Shown here piece after piece: positions 1 through 8,080 of a DNA stretch of 64,000 nucleotides (position 1 is the first letter of the stretch; every line of letters starts with the position of its first letter). Origin of the DNA: Bacteroidota bacterium (GTDB lineage: Bacteria > Bacteroidota > Bacteroidia > Flavobacteriales > Weeksellaceae); NCBI GenBank assembly GCA_018902795.1, contig JAHIQD010000002.1:62001-126000 (forward strand). Direction: 5' to 3'. A model generated the notes under the pieces. The model searched no databases and was not told where the DNA came from. It saw only the letters and a program-made list of their open reading frames with translations. Position numbers and translations under genes: made by a program.

Positions 1-591
1 GTAGAACAGCAGATTTTGATTCTCTCCATTTTTAGCATATTTTCCGTACGGATAAGCCAAAATTTTCGAATAATTAATCTGATGACTTTCCAGGATCTGC
101 ATATTCGTTATTAAATCTTTTTCAATTTCACTGATGTTTAATGTCCTGAAATTTTTGTGCAGATGACTGTGAAGCGCAATTTCGAAATAATTGGGATTAA
201 GATTCCTAAGGTCTTCAAAACTCATCATTTTATTTTCATGGTAGCCATTTTCAATGAAGTCGGTCGAAATAAAAATGGTTGCTTTAAGTTGATATTTTTC
301 GAGTAGAGCCGGTAAAAATTCATAATTATTATAGTAACCGTCGTCGAAAGTAATGATGATTTTCTTTCGGGAAACGGAATGAATTTCTTTAAAAAAAAGC
401 GGTTGGTAGTTCTTTTCACGAAGATATTTAAACTGCTTTTCAAGGTTTTCCACCCTCACGGTAAGTTCATCCTGAGCTTCTCTATCAATCTTATGATACA
501 TGAGTATTGTAAGCCTTTTTTTTGGGAAAAGATAAAGGTAAAGCCGAAAATAAATGATAAACAAAACCAAAATAATTACAAGAAATATCAT
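1..591 (-). CDS. Polysaccharide deacetylase (NodB domain), C-terminus cut by window edge
   Basis: Reading leftward from ATG at 591, the frame stays open to base 1 (197 codons), so the gene runs off the left edge. It opens with a hydrophobic anchor (MIFLVIILVLFIIYFRLYLY), followed by the ILMYHKI strand typical of NodB-fold deacetylases, then ITFDDGYYNN (the catalytic/metal Asp pair) and LHSHLHKNF (the metal-binding H-x-x-x-H region). Family members remove acetyl groups from cell-surface polysaccharides; an N-terminal anchor suggests action at the outer face of the inner membrane. The ATG overlaps the stop of the upstream glycosyltransferase gene in an ATGA arrangement, which implies translational coupling and a shared role in surface glycan synthesis. 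The substrate cannot be told from the sequence. Confidence 0.88.
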   Translation of the reverse strand, partial: MIFLVIILVLFIIYFRLYLYLFPKKRLTILMYHKIDREAQDELTVRVENLEKQFKYLREKNYQPLFFKEIHSVSRKKIIITFDDGYYNNYEFLPALLEKYQLKATIFISTDFIENGYHENKMMSFEDLRNLNPNYFEIALHSHLHKNFRTLNISEIEKDLITNMQILESHQINYSKILAYPYGKYAKNGENQNLLFY

Positions 592-1367
592 TGTAAAGAT
601 TTTTTTTCGAGTTTGCTTCTTCTTATAATGCTGTACAGTTTGATGTATTTCATGAAATTATAAAAAGCCATCGTCCTGGCGATGTAGAATCCTGCGAACC
701 CGTCAAGAAACCCAAACTTTATAAAGTACGTTTTGAAAAACTGAAATGCTGGGTTTACAACCACTTTCAGTTGGTTTACTTCTTTGCCTCTTTCGAACAT
801 TTTCTCAGCCATCATGTCTGAATAATTATTCATTTTGGTAAGATAATGATGAATATTTTTGTAAGTATAATGATTGATGTGCCCATTTAAACGGCCTTTT
901 TTGCTGTCGGTCATCAAATATTCATGAACTTTATCTGACGAATATTTTGCTTTGTTATTTTTAAAAAATCTTTCCCTATACACTTTTCCCCAGCCGCCAT
1001 GCTTTATAAGCCGCGTCCCAAGATAATTTTTCAGTTTAATATCAAAAACTTCAAATCCGGAATTTCCGGCATCTACAATTTTTTTGATGGAATTTTTTAA
1101 CTCCTCATCCGGAATTTCATCTGCATCCAAAAAGAGGACCCATTCCTGAGTGCATAAATCTAAAGCATAGTTTTTCTGTTCCCCATACCCGTTGAAATCT
1201 TTTTCATAAAATTTCACCTTAGGATATTCCGAACATCGTTCTTTGGTTTTATCTTTAGAATAACTGTCAACAACAATAATCTCATCAGCGATGTCATTCA
1301 CCGCATCCAAAAATCTTTTAATATTGTCTTCCTCGTTATAAGTAATAACGGCAGCAGAAATTCCCAT
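588..1367 (-). CDS. Family 2 glycosyltransferase (WaaE/LPS-core type)
   Basis: This 259-residue protein has the GT2 N-terminus (SAAVITYNEEDNI), the nucleotide-binding IIVVDSYSKD segment and a metal-binding DAD at residues 81-83 in FLDADEIPDEEL. Length and layout match the short cytoplasmic GT2 enzymes related to WaaE/KdtX that add sugars to lipopolysaccharide core; the true acceptor is not known. Its ATG shares one base with the rocD stop (TAATG), and its own stop overlaps the start of the deacetylase gene, so the three genes probably form one transcript. The operon pairing with a deacetylase fits surface glycan work, whereas rocD upstream is metabolic and probably linked only by transcription. 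Confidence 0.85.
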   Translation of the reverse strand: MGISAAVITYNEEDNIKRFLDAVNDIADEIIVVDSYSKDKTKERCSEYPKVKFYEKDFNGYGEQKNYALDLCTQEWVLFLDADEIPDEELKNSIKKIVDAGNSGFEVFDIKLKNYLGTRLIKHGGWGKVYRERFFKNNKAKYSSDKVHEYLMTDSKKGRLNGHINHYTYKNIHHYLTKMNNYSDMMAEKMFERGKEVNQLKVVVNPAFQFFKTYFIKFGFLDGFAGFYIARTMAFYNFMKYIKLYSIIRRSKLEKKSLQ

Positions 1368-2611
1368 TATTTTTTAAATTCCGAAACCGTTTTCTCGATA
1401 ATCGCCACACAGTCCAAAATCTGCTCTTCTGTGATGACCAAAGGCGGTGCAAGACGGATGATATTGCCGTGTGTCGGTTTTGCCAGCAAGCCGTTCTCCT
1501 TTAACTGCAGACAGATATTCCAGGCGGTAGAGCTTTCGGGAGTATCATTAATTAAAATTGCATTGAGCAGCCCTTTTCCTCTAACGCTGTTAATCAGATC
1601 AGATTTAGCAATGACTTTCTGAATTTCATTTCTGAAAAGCTGTCCCAATTTTTCTGCTCTTTCTGAAAGTTTTTCATCTTCCACAACATCTAAAGCTGCC
1701 ATAGCAACCGCACAGGCTAATGGATTTCCTCCAAAAGTTGAACCATGTTGGCCGGGATGAATCACGTTCATAATTTCGTTGTCCGCCAACACAGCAGAAA
1801 CAGGATACATTCCGCCGGAAAGGGCTTTTCCTAAGATCAGAATATCGGGCTGAACATTTTCATGATGACAGGCGATCAGCTTTCCGGTTCTTGCGATTCC
1901 GGTTTGTACTTCGTCTGCAATGAAAAGAACATTGTATTTTTTACAAAGTTCGGAAGCGCTTTTCAAATACCCTTCATCCGGAACGTAAACGCCGGCTTCC
2001 CCCTGAATGGGTTCCACTAAAAATGCTGCGATATTGGACGAGTCATTTTTCAGTGTTTCTTCCAATGCGCTCAAATCATTATAAGGAATTTTAACAAAAC
2101 CCGGAGTGAAAGGTCCGTAATTGTTATTGGCATCAGGATCGTTTGAAAAAGAAACGATCGTGGTTGTTCTTCCGTGGAAATTATTTTCACAAACGACAAT
2201 TTTCGCTGCGTTTTCAGCAATTCCTTTTACTTCGTAGCTCCATTTTCTCGCTAGTTTCACAGCAGTTTCTACCGCTTCCGCACCGGAATTCATCGGCAAA
2301 ACTTTATCAAAACCGAAAAGTTCTGTTATTTTTTTCTCGTATTCACCTAATTTTGAGTTGTAAAATGCACGCGAAGTCAACGCCAATTTCTTTGCCTGAT
2401 CCACAAGCGCATTAACAATCTTAGGATGCGAATGCCCCTGATTCACTGCAGAATAAGCAGAAAGGAAATCATAATATCTTTTACCTTCAACATCCCACAC
2501 AAACACGCCTTCTCCTTTATCTAAAACCACCGGAAGCGGGTGATAATTGTGTGCGCCGTGTTTTTCTTCTAATTCGATAAAATAGGATGAAGTGTCTGTA
2601 GTGTTTTGCAT
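1367..2611 (-). CDS. rocD: Ornithine aminotransferase
   Basis: This 414-residue class III aminotransferase converts ornithine and 2-oxoglutarate to glutamate semialdehyde and glutamate. The N-terminus (HGAHNYHPLPVVL) is typical of ornithine aminotransferase rather than acetylornithine or GABA enzymes. PLP contacts are visible: NSGAEAVETA (108-117), IADEVQTG (231-238) and the Schiff-base lysine at about 262 in LILGKALSGGMYP. Length is normal and the protein looks intact. A promoter-like element lies 22 bases upstream of the ATG, so this is the first gene of the leftward group rocD - GT2 - deacetylase. Confidence 0.95.
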   Translation of the reverse strand: MQNTTDTSSYFIELEEKHGAHNYHPLPVVLDKGEGVFVWDVEGKRYYDFLSAYSAVNQGHSHPKIVNALVDQAKKLALTSRAFYNSKLGEYEKKITELFGFDKVLPMNSGAEAVETAVKLARKWSYEVKGIAENAAKIVVCENNFHGRTTTIVSFSNDPDANNNYGPFTPGFVKIPYNDLSALEETLKNDSSNIAAFLVEPIQGEAGVYVPDEGYLKSASELCKKYNVLFIADEVQTGIARTGKLIACHHENVQPDILILGKALSGGMYPVSAVLADNEIMNVIHPGQHGSTFGGNPLACAVAMAALDVVEDEKLSERAEKLGQLFRNEIQKVIAKSDLINSVRGKGLLNAILINDTPESSTAWNICLQLKENGLLAKPTHGNIIRLAPPLVITEEQILDCVAIIEKTVSEFKK

Positions 2612-2632
2612 TTTTTCTTAATTTATTAAAAA

Positions 2633-2640
2633 CAAAAATA
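2633..2640 (-). promoter_or_regulatory. Putative -7 element for rocD
   Basis: The leftward sequence TATTTTTG matches the Bacteroidetes -7 consensus TAnnTTTG and lies 22 bases before the rocD ATG. I see no clear TTTG/TTG at the expected -33 spacing, so the call rests on the -7 element alone. Confidence 0.5.
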
Positions 2641-2730
2641 ATGATTTATTTCCAAGTATCCGTCGGAATAATAAGGGGAAGGGATGTTATCGTATACCTC
2701 TGAAGGTTCTCAGCATTTTATGATCACCAG

Positions 2731-3249
2731 TCAATACCTGTTTGAATCAACATTAATGATGCAGCCGGGGAAAAGACCTTCCAGCTCAATGACTTTTTCT
2801 AAAATACGGTCACGGTCCATTTCCGGATAAGCATCGTTTTCGTCCCGTGCTGTGGGCGAAACCTTGAGTTCCCTGAGGTTCTTCAGGTGAGTGAGCTCAC
2901 GGATATCTTCCAGAAGAATCCCTGTTCTCCAAAGATCAAGATATTCAAGTTCAGTCAAATTATTCAGATAAGGTAAACTCTTCCTTGTAATTTCTGGATG
3001 TTTCATCAGGGTTAGGGTTTTAAGCTGCTTAATCTGGCCAATCCACTTTACACCTTCATCCGTAAGTTCTGTTTCTTTCATGAAAATATGATGGATAACC
3101 GGGATCCGCTCTACCAGAAAACTCATGTGCAGATCATCATCTTCCGTATCAATCCACTTAATACCTTCCAGGATATCCGGAATCTGGTTGGTATTGGTAA
3201 TGCCCTTGAAATGCCACCAAAACTGTTTTTCTGCTCCTTTGAATTTCAT
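2731..3249 (-). CDS. Leucine-rich-repeat-like hypothetical protein
   Basis: This 172-residue protein has no signal peptide. Its middle (about residues 60-130) shows degenerate leucine-rich repeats spaced every 22-25 residues: LTDEGVKWIGQIKQLKTLTL, then YLNNLTELEYLDLWRTG, then LTHLKNLRELKV. Such repeats usually bind proteins. The N-terminal WWHFKGITNTNQI stretch and the acidic C-terminal part match nothing I recognise. The gene stands alone between rocD and a frameshifted small gene. Function is unknown; the reading frame is well supported by its composition and its ATG start. Confidence 0.65.
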   Translation of the reverse strand: MKFKGAEKQFWWHFKGITNTNQIPDILEGIKWIDTEDDDLHMSFLVERIPVIHHIFMKETELTDEGVKWIGQIKQLKTLTLMKHPEITRKSLPYLNNLTELEYLDLWRTGILLEDIRELTHLKNLRELKVSPTARDENDAYPEMDRDRILEKVIELEGLFPGCIINVDSNRY

Positions 3250-3294
3250 TAGTTTCTATATGTTTCAATATTTGTAACTGAATAACCACCGAAA

Positions 3295-3791
3295 TCAATC
3301 GTACCAGTGCGTTGTATCAACCGTAATCCCTGCTTTTTCAAAAGCTTTCTGGATTTTAATTCCTAAATCGTCATTCTGCTTTTCATTGGAAAGGAAGAGA
3401 AAAAAAAGATTCCCTTTAGTTTGCTCCTCGCGCGGATCGCCAACTGCAGTTCTGGTGTAAACAGTTGTAACTGAATCTGTCTCAGTTTCCAGAATGATAT
3501 TGATATCCTTACCCAATTTTTTTACGGAATTCAGCGGCACCTGCTGTGTGATGATTTGCTCCCTGTGAAATATGGACTTGTAATTTTGACGGCAAACGAA
3601 AGATTCTTATGAATGTCGATACTGAATGGTTTAATAATCCGGAGCGTATCTCCATTGAAATTGGGAGACTTGAACTGATTTTTCACTTCCTTTTTTAATT
3701 CCCGGTTGAGAATTCTGAGAATCTTTGTCTCCTGAGCACCAATTGCACTCCAAATCCCGAAGACAACTAACAGCAAAATTATTTTTTTCAT
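3295..3791 (-). pseudogene. Secreted hypothetical protein, split by a 1-base frameshift
   Basis: Two overlapping leftward frames together look like one protein of about 165 residues. The first (from ATG at 3791) begins with a signal peptide (MKKIILLLVVFGIWSAIGAQ) and runs to KITSPYFTG before ending in an unconvincing tail. The second frame continues with EQIITQQVPLNSVKKLGKDI and ends at 3295; its only start is a GTG inside the first frame. Adding one base to the CCC run at 3561-3563 (GGG on the coding strand) would join them as SPYFTGEQIITQQVPL. I do not recognise the family. The indel may be real or a read error in a homopolymer. Confidence 0.7.
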
Positions 3792-3851
3792 TAAATGATA
3801 TATTTAAATTATGAGAATACTCGTTTCTCCTATTTATAAACTCACAATTTT

Positions 3852-3859
3852 CAAATATA
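3852..3859 (-). promoter_or_regulatory. Putative -7 element for the frameshifted secreted-protein gene
   Basis: Leftward TATATTTG matches TAnnTTTG about 60 bases before the ATG at 3791. No firm -33 element was found. Confidence 0.4.
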
Positions 3860-3919
3860 TACCAAAAAAATATAAATCTCCGTAAATATTTATCACCCGC
3901 AGAAGTGATATTTTTCCAC

Positions 3920-3944
3920 AAAAAAAGACCGATATAAATATCGG
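3920..3944 (-). terminator. Rho-independent terminator after accC
   Basis: On the minus strand a stem CCGATA / TATCGG (3929-3944, closed by a short AT loop) is followed by a run of T residues (3920-3926). It begins 24 bases after the accC stop codon. Confidence 0.75.
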
Positions 3945-3967
3945 CCTTCATATAGTATTTCTGATTT

Positions 3968-5320
3968 TTAATTATCGAAATTTTTGTCCATTACAAAATC
4001 TTCCATGAATTTTGTAGTGTAGTTTCCTGCAAGATAATCTTCATTTTCCATCAGCTGTCTGTGGAAAGGAATGGTGGTTTTTACTCCCTCAATATAGAAT
4101 TCCTCCAGCGCACGTTTCATTTTAGCGATTGCTTCTTCACGGGTTTGCGCCGTTGTAATAAGTTTTGCGATCATCGAATCGTAATTGGAAGGAATGCTGT
4201 ATCCTGAATAAACATGAGTATCAACGCGGATTCCGTGTCCTCCGGGAATATTTAAACCGGTAATTTTTCCCGGTGATGGTCTGAAGTCGTTATAAGGATC
4301 CTCCGCATTAATTCTGCATTCAATAGAATGAAGCTTAGGATAATAATTAATTCCGGAAATCGGCACTCCTGAAGCTAAAAGAATCTGCTCTCTGATCAGG
4401 TCATAATCTACAACCTGCTCTGTAATCGGATGCTCTACCTGAATTCTGGTATTCATTTCCATGAAATAAAAATCTCTGTTTTTATCTACCAGGAATTCAA
4501 TAGTACCTACTCCTTCGTAACCGATATATTCTGCAGCTTTTACCGCAGCATCTCCCATCTTCTGACGCAGTTCGTCAGTCATGAACGGAGACGGTGTTTC
4601 TTCTGTAAGTTTCTGATTTCTTCTTTGAACAGAACAGTCTCTTTCGGAAAGATGACAGGCTTTTCCATATTGGTCACCAGCAATCTGAATTTCGATATGT
4701 CTTGGCTCAACAATAAGTTTTTCCATATACATACCGCCATTTCCGAAAGCAGCAGTAGCTTCCTGAACTGCAGAATCCCAGTGCTCGTGCAGGTCTTCAG
4801 CTTTCCAGACCGCTCTCATTCCTTTTCCGCCGCCTCCTGCAGTAGCTTTGATCATCACGGGATATCCAACTTCTTCAGCTAATCTCGCTGCAGTTTCGTA
4901 TCCGTCGATCAAACCTTCAGAACCGGGAACACAAGGTACGCCGGCTTCTTTCATAGTCGCTTTTGCGTTGGCTTTATCACCCATTCTGTCGATCTGTTCC
5001 GGAGTTGCCCCAATAAATTTGATGCCGTTCTCCTGACAGATTCGCGAAAAATTAGAATTTTCAGACAAAAATCCGTATCCGGGATGAATCGCATCTGCAT
5101 TGGTAATTTCCGCAGCTGCAATGATGTTTGAAATTTTAAGATAAGAATCTTTGCTCATTGGCGGACCAATACACACCGCTTCATCAGCAAATCTTACATG
5201 CAGACTGTCTTTATCTGCAGTGGAATAAACAGCAACGGTTTTAATCCCCATCTCTTTACAGGTTCGGAGAATACGCATTGCAATTTCGCCTCTGTTGGCT
5301 ATTAATATTTTTTTGAACAT
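3968..5320 (-). CDS. accC: Biotin carboxylase subunit of acetyl-CoA carboxylase
   Basis: This 450-residue ATP-grasp enzyme carboxylates the biotin carried by AccB at the expense of ATP and bicarbonate, the first half-reaction of malonyl-CoA synthesis. Seen: the N-terminal KILIANRGEIAMRI, the glycine-rich ATP loop GGGGKGMR (162-169), and the EMNTRIQVEHPITE active-site segment near residue 290. Length equals the usual single-domain AccC, so it is not fused to a BCCP domain. It follows accB by 82 bases and ends at a terminator, giving the operon accB-accC. The carboxyltransferase subunits are not in the window. Confidence 0.97.
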   Translation of the reverse strand: MFKKILIANRGEIAMRILRTCKEMGIKTVAVYSTADKDSLHVRFADEAVCIGPPMSKDSYLKISNIIAAAEITNADAIHPGYGFLSENSNFSRICQENGIKFIGATPEQIDRMGDKANAKATMKEAGVPCVPGSEGLIDGYETAARLAEEVGYPVMIKATAGGGGKGMRAVWKAEDLHEHWDSAVQEATAAFGNGGMYMEKLIVEPRHIEIQIAGDQYGKACHLSERDCSVQRRNQKLTEETPSPFMTDELRQKMGDAAVKAAEYIGYEGVGTIEFLVDKNRDFYFMEMNTRIQVEHPITEQVVDYDLIREQILLASGVPISGINYYPKLHSIECRINAEDPYNDFRPSPGKITGLNIPGGHGIRVDTHVYSGYSIPSNYDSMIAKLITTAQTREEAIAKMKRALEEFYIEGVKTTIPFHRQLMENEDYLAGNYTTKFMEDFVMDKNFDN

Positions 5321-5402
5321 CTTTTTTTAATTATGAATTATGAATTATGACTTTACATGTGAAGAGATAATTGCTCACCGCTCATTACCCATCACTCATA
5401 AT

Positions 5403-5882
5403 TTAAGACGGATCAACTAAGAATAAAGGTTGGTCATATTCAACAGGTGTAGCATCGTCTACCAAAATTTTCACGATTTTTCCGGAAATTTCAGACTCGA
5501 TCTGGTTGAATAACTTCATAGCTTCAATAACGCAAACTACTTTACCGTTAGAAACTTCATCACCTACGTTTACAAAAACATCCTTATCAGGAGATGGTTT
5601 TCTGTAGAAGGTTCCGATCATCGGAGATTTGATGGTAACCAATTTACTGTCTTCAACAACAGCGTCTGCAGCAGGCGTAGCCGGAGCAGCAGCCTGAGCT
5701 GGTGCAGATGCAACAGGTTGTGGAGCAGAATGATATACTGCAGGTTGGGATACATAACTCATTTCGCTGCCTGCGAGTGGAGTTTTGATCGTGATTTCGA
5801 AATCTTTTGTTTTGTATTTTACTTCAGAAACTTCTGCTTTAGACACAAATTTAATCAGGTTTTGTATGTCTTTAATGTCCAT
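5403..5882 (-). CDS. accB: Biotin carboxyl carrier protein
   Basis: This 159-residue protein carries biotin between the carboxylase and the carboxyltransferase. The N-terminal helix is followed by an Ala/Pro-rich linker (about residues 45-75) and the C-terminal biotinyl domain with the signature EAMKLFNQIE, whose lysine (about 123) is the biotinylation site. The length is normal. It is the promoter-proximal gene of accB-accC: a well-spaced promoter lies just upstream, and the hairpin terminator of rpmF lies beyond it. Confidence 0.96.
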   Translation of the reverse strand: MDIKDIQNLIKFVSKAEVSEVKYKTKDFEITIKTPLAGSEMSYVSQPAVYHSAPQPVASAPAQAAAPATPAADAVVEDSKLVTIKSPMIGTFYRKPSPDKDVFVNVGDEVSNGKVVCVIEAMKLFNQIESEISGKIVKILVDDATPVEYDQPLFLVDPS

Positions 5883-5904
5883 AGGTGATATTTATTTAAG
5901 ATGC

Positions 5905-5937
5905 CAAAGATACTAAAAATCAGTAAAAAACAACAAA
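5905..5937 (-). promoter_or_regulatory. Promoter of accBC
   Basis: On the minus strand TTTG (5934-5937) lies 21 bases before TATCTTTG (5905-5912), which fits the Bacteroidetes -33/-7 consensus. The -7 element ends 22 bases before the accB ATG. The -33 element overlaps the edge of the rpmF terminator hairpin. Confidence 0.7.
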
Positions 5938-5973
5938 AAACCACTCGAAATTGAAAAAATCGAGTGGTTTTTG
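5935..5973 (-). terminator. Terminator after rpmF
   Basis: A perfect 8-base stem CCACTCGA (5941-5948) / TCGAGTGG (5960-5967) is flanked by A-runs and T-runs on both sides, so it could work in either direction. By position it ends leftward transcripts from the DUF177-rpmF operon. Confidence 0.85.
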
Positions 5974-6005
5974 TATAAAATTGAATATTTTCTAAGATTC
6001 GTCTC

Positions 6006-6209
6006 TTAGTTTTCTTCAGCGGTTTCTACATTTTTTTCCATTACTACTTTACCTCTGTAGTACATTTTTCCTTCAAACCAATGCGCTCTGTGATAAAGGT
6101 GCATTTCTCCTGAAGTTGCATCTTTTGCCAATTGAGGAACACTTGCTTTGTAGTGTGTTCTTCTCTTATCTCTTCTTGTTGACGATTGTCTTCTCTTTGG
6201 ATGTGCCAT
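6006..6209 (-). CDS. rpmF: 50S ribosomal protein bL32
   Basis: This 67-residue basic protein starts MAHPKRRQSSTRRDKRRTHY, the bL32 signature, and continues with the conserved HRAHW segment. It lacks the zinc-binding cysteines of the C+ form, so it is a C- type bL32. It lies 64 bases downstream of the DUF177 (YceD) gene. That pair is conserved across many bacteria, where YceD is linked to 23S rRNA accumulation. Its terminator follows 33 bases after the stop. Confidence 0.97.
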   Translation of the reverse strand: MAHPKRRQSSTRRDKRRTHYKASVPQLAKDATSGEMHLYHRAHWFEGKMYYRGKVVMEKNVETAEEN

Positions 6210-6273
6210 TTCTTATAATTTTGTTTGATGAGCGATGAGTAGTGATTGCTCAATTCCTCATCATTTAAACTAT

Positions 6274-6795
6274 TTAATTTTTATCTTTTAATTTTCTCAA
6301 TGCGTCCCATCTTGGGTCGCTGCTCGGTTCTTCTTCAACTTCTTCTTTCGGACTGAATTTTTCCAACATTTCCAAATCCTTTTCAGAGACGTTTGGAGAT
6401 ATTTTCTTCATCGGTATAGCGAGCATCACCACTTCGTAAAGCAACTGCGCTATATTGAAAGCATAATCAGTGCTCGGAATGGTTATCACATCCTCTTCAC
6501 TGTCATCATACTCTGCACCGAATTTTACCAGAATTTTCAATTCATTTTCAATCGGATGGTCGAAATTTTCGTTGGTGATGTCACAAACTAAATTTACCGT
6601 TCCGGAAGTTTTAATGAAGAATTCTAAAAAAGTAGTGTGTTTGTCCATTAAGACCTCTGCCACAATTTTAGGTTCTGTAAATTCCTGTTCAGTATCGAAA
6701 AGTTGAAAGAACGCTTTATCTATCTCAAATTGGAAATCGTGCTGACCGTTTTTTTGTCCCGAAAACACGATATCGTAGTTTCTTAACTTGTCCAT
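6274..6795 (-). CDS. DUF177 (YceD-family) protein
   Basis: The protein of 173 residues from ATG at 6795 begins MDKLRNYDIVFSGQKNG, shows the domain's middle segment (TSGTVNLVCDIT, where family members often keep cysteines) and ends in an acidic tail with DPRWDALRKLK, the usual YceD C-terminal motif. A start further up at TTG 6810 would overlap the promoter, so I prefer 6795. Family members precede rpmF and are tied to 23S rRNA synthesis or processing; the mechanism here is inferred from context only. Confidence 0.88.
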   Translation of the reverse strand: MDKLRNYDIVFSGQKNGQHDFQFEIDKAFFQLFDTEQEFTEPKIVAEVLMDKHTTFLEFFIKTSGTVNLVCDITNENFDHPIENELKILVKFGAEYDDSEEDVITIPSTDYAFNIAQLLYEVVMLAIPMKKISPNVSEKDLEMLEKFSPKEEVEEEPSSDPRWDALRKLKDKN

Positions 6796-6807
6796 AAAAT
6801 GAGTGTG

Positions 6808-6838
6808 CAAAAATATGCAAATTTTTTAATATTACAAA
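6808..6838 (-). promoter_or_regulatory. Promoter of the DUF177-rpmF operon
   Basis: On the minus strand TTTG (6835-6838) is followed after 19 bases by TATTTTTG (6808-6815), an exact match to the Bacteroidetes consensus. The -7 element ends only 12 bases before the chosen ATG, so the leader would be just a few bases long. Confidence 0.75.
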
Positions 6839-6881
6839 TAATTTTTAAAACAAATAATCGGGAAATATGATTTCGGAGATT

Positions 6882-7973
6882 TTAATGTCCGTTTTCTGAA
6901 GGCAGATCCTCATCCACGCCGTTGGTCACAGCGCTTCTGCGCGGCTGCATGCGATTGGTCATCAAATCATTATACTCCTGTCTGTTTCTGAAAATCTTAA
7001 TCGCCATAAAAACCGCTTCGGAAAAACTTTGCTCATCAGCTATATTTTTCCCGGCAATATCATAAGCTACTCCATGATCAGGCGAAGTTCTTACAAAAGG
7101 CAGACCTGCGGTATAATTAACGCCTTCCTCATAAGCCAAAGTTTTGAACGGCGCCAAGCCCTGATCGTGATACATCGCTAAAACCGCATCGTAGTTTTTA
7201 TATTTATTTGGCTGAAAATAACTGTCCGCGGGAAATGGCCCGAAAGCCAAAACTCCGTTATCAAAAAGTTCTTTAATGGCGGGCTCGATAATTTCTATTT
7301 CTTCGTTTCCGATTACTCCTCCGTCTCCGGCATGAGGATTTAAACCTAAAACCGCGATCTTGGGTTTTCTGATCTGAAAATCTTCAATCAGACACTGATT
7401 AAGCATTTTGATCTGTTTCTTGATCTTCTCTTTCGAAATACTTTCAGCGACCTGGGAAATGGGTATATGATGGGTAGAAACGGCAACTTTTAAATTGTCA
7501 GTAACCAAAAACATCAGTCCTTTTTTATCAAACTTTTCTTCCAGATAACCAGTGTGTCCTGCATGGGCAAAACCATGCTTCATCATTTCGTCCTTGTTGA
7601 TCGGTGCGGTAACCAGAACGTCAATTTCACCATTCATCAGCGCATTGGTCGCAGCTTCCAGAGAATCTATTGCCATTCGGGTGGATTCTTCGGTTGGCTT
7701 CCCCAAATCTACATTTACGTTATCTTTGGTAAGGTTTACCATATTAATTTTATCTCCCTGCGCCTGGGTTGCATCAGTGATATAATTAAAATTATGCTGA
7801 AGTTTAAAAATATTTTTCTGATAAGTAAACAGCTTCCCGGAACCAAAAATAATGGGGGTGAAAAAATCGGTAATGGTTTTATCTTTCAGTGATTTCATAA
7901 TGATTTCAGGGCCTATGCCGTTGAAATCACCAATCGAAATTCCCACTCTTACTTTATGGTGTTTAGAACTCAT
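6882..7973 (-). CDS. pdxA: 4-hydroxythreonine-4-phosphate dehydrogenase
   Basis: This 363-residue enzyme oxidises 4-phosphohydroxy-threonine in the DXP-dependent route to pyridoxal phosphate. Recognisable parts are the N-terminal VGISIGDFNGIGPEI, the TAPINKDEM segment, GHTGYLEEKF with a metal-binding His, LGLNPHAGDGG and MYHDQGLAPFKTL with another metal His, and RTSPDHGVAYDIAG. The length is slightly above the family norm because of a short polar C-terminal tail. It diverges from ribE; each gene has its own promoter-like element in the 107-base gap. Confidence 0.95.
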   Translation of the reverse strand: MSSKHHKVRVGISIGDFNGIGPEIIMKSLKDKTITDFFTPIIFGSGKLFTYQKNIFKLQHNFNYITDATQAQGDKINMVNLTKDNVNVDLGKPTEESTRMAIDSLEAATNALMNGEIDVLVTAPINKDEMMKHGFAHAGHTGYLEEKFDKKGLMFLVTDNLKVAVSTHHIPISQVAESISKEKIKKQIKMLNQCLIEDFQIRKPKIAVLGLNPHAGDGGVIGNEEIEIIEPAIKELFDNGVLAFGPFPADSYFQPNKYKNYDAVLAMYHDQGLAPFKTLAYEEGVNYTAGLPFVRTSPDHGVAYDIAGKNIADEQSFSEAVFMAIKIFRNRQEYNDLMTNRMQPRRSAVTNGVDEDLPSENGH

Positions 7974-7980
7974 TTTTAAT

Positions 7981-7988
7981 TATCTTTG
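7981..7988 (+). promoter_or_regulatory. Putative -7 element for ribE and the kinase gene
   Basis: Rightward TATCTTTG fits TAnnTTTG about 93 bases before the ribE ATG. A convincing -33 element is not visible. Confidence 0.4.
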
Positions 7989-8006
7989 AAGATTAATAGA
8001 ATTTCA

Positions 8007-8014
8007 CAAATTTA
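8007..8014 (-). promoter_or_regulatory. Putative -7 element for pdxA
   Basis: Leftward TAAATTTG fits TAnnTTTG and lies 33 bases before the pdxA ATG in the divergent ribE/pdxA gap. Confidence 0.45.
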
Positions 8015-8080
8015 GGAAAATAGAAATAACTATTTGAATATTATTTGAAACTTAAATTTTCCCACCGTAAATATCCTCTT

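Noticed and set aside
225..663. Short frames on both strands over the left edge
   Set aside because: They are shadows of the deacetylase gene, whose own frame runs through to base 1 with NodB motifs.
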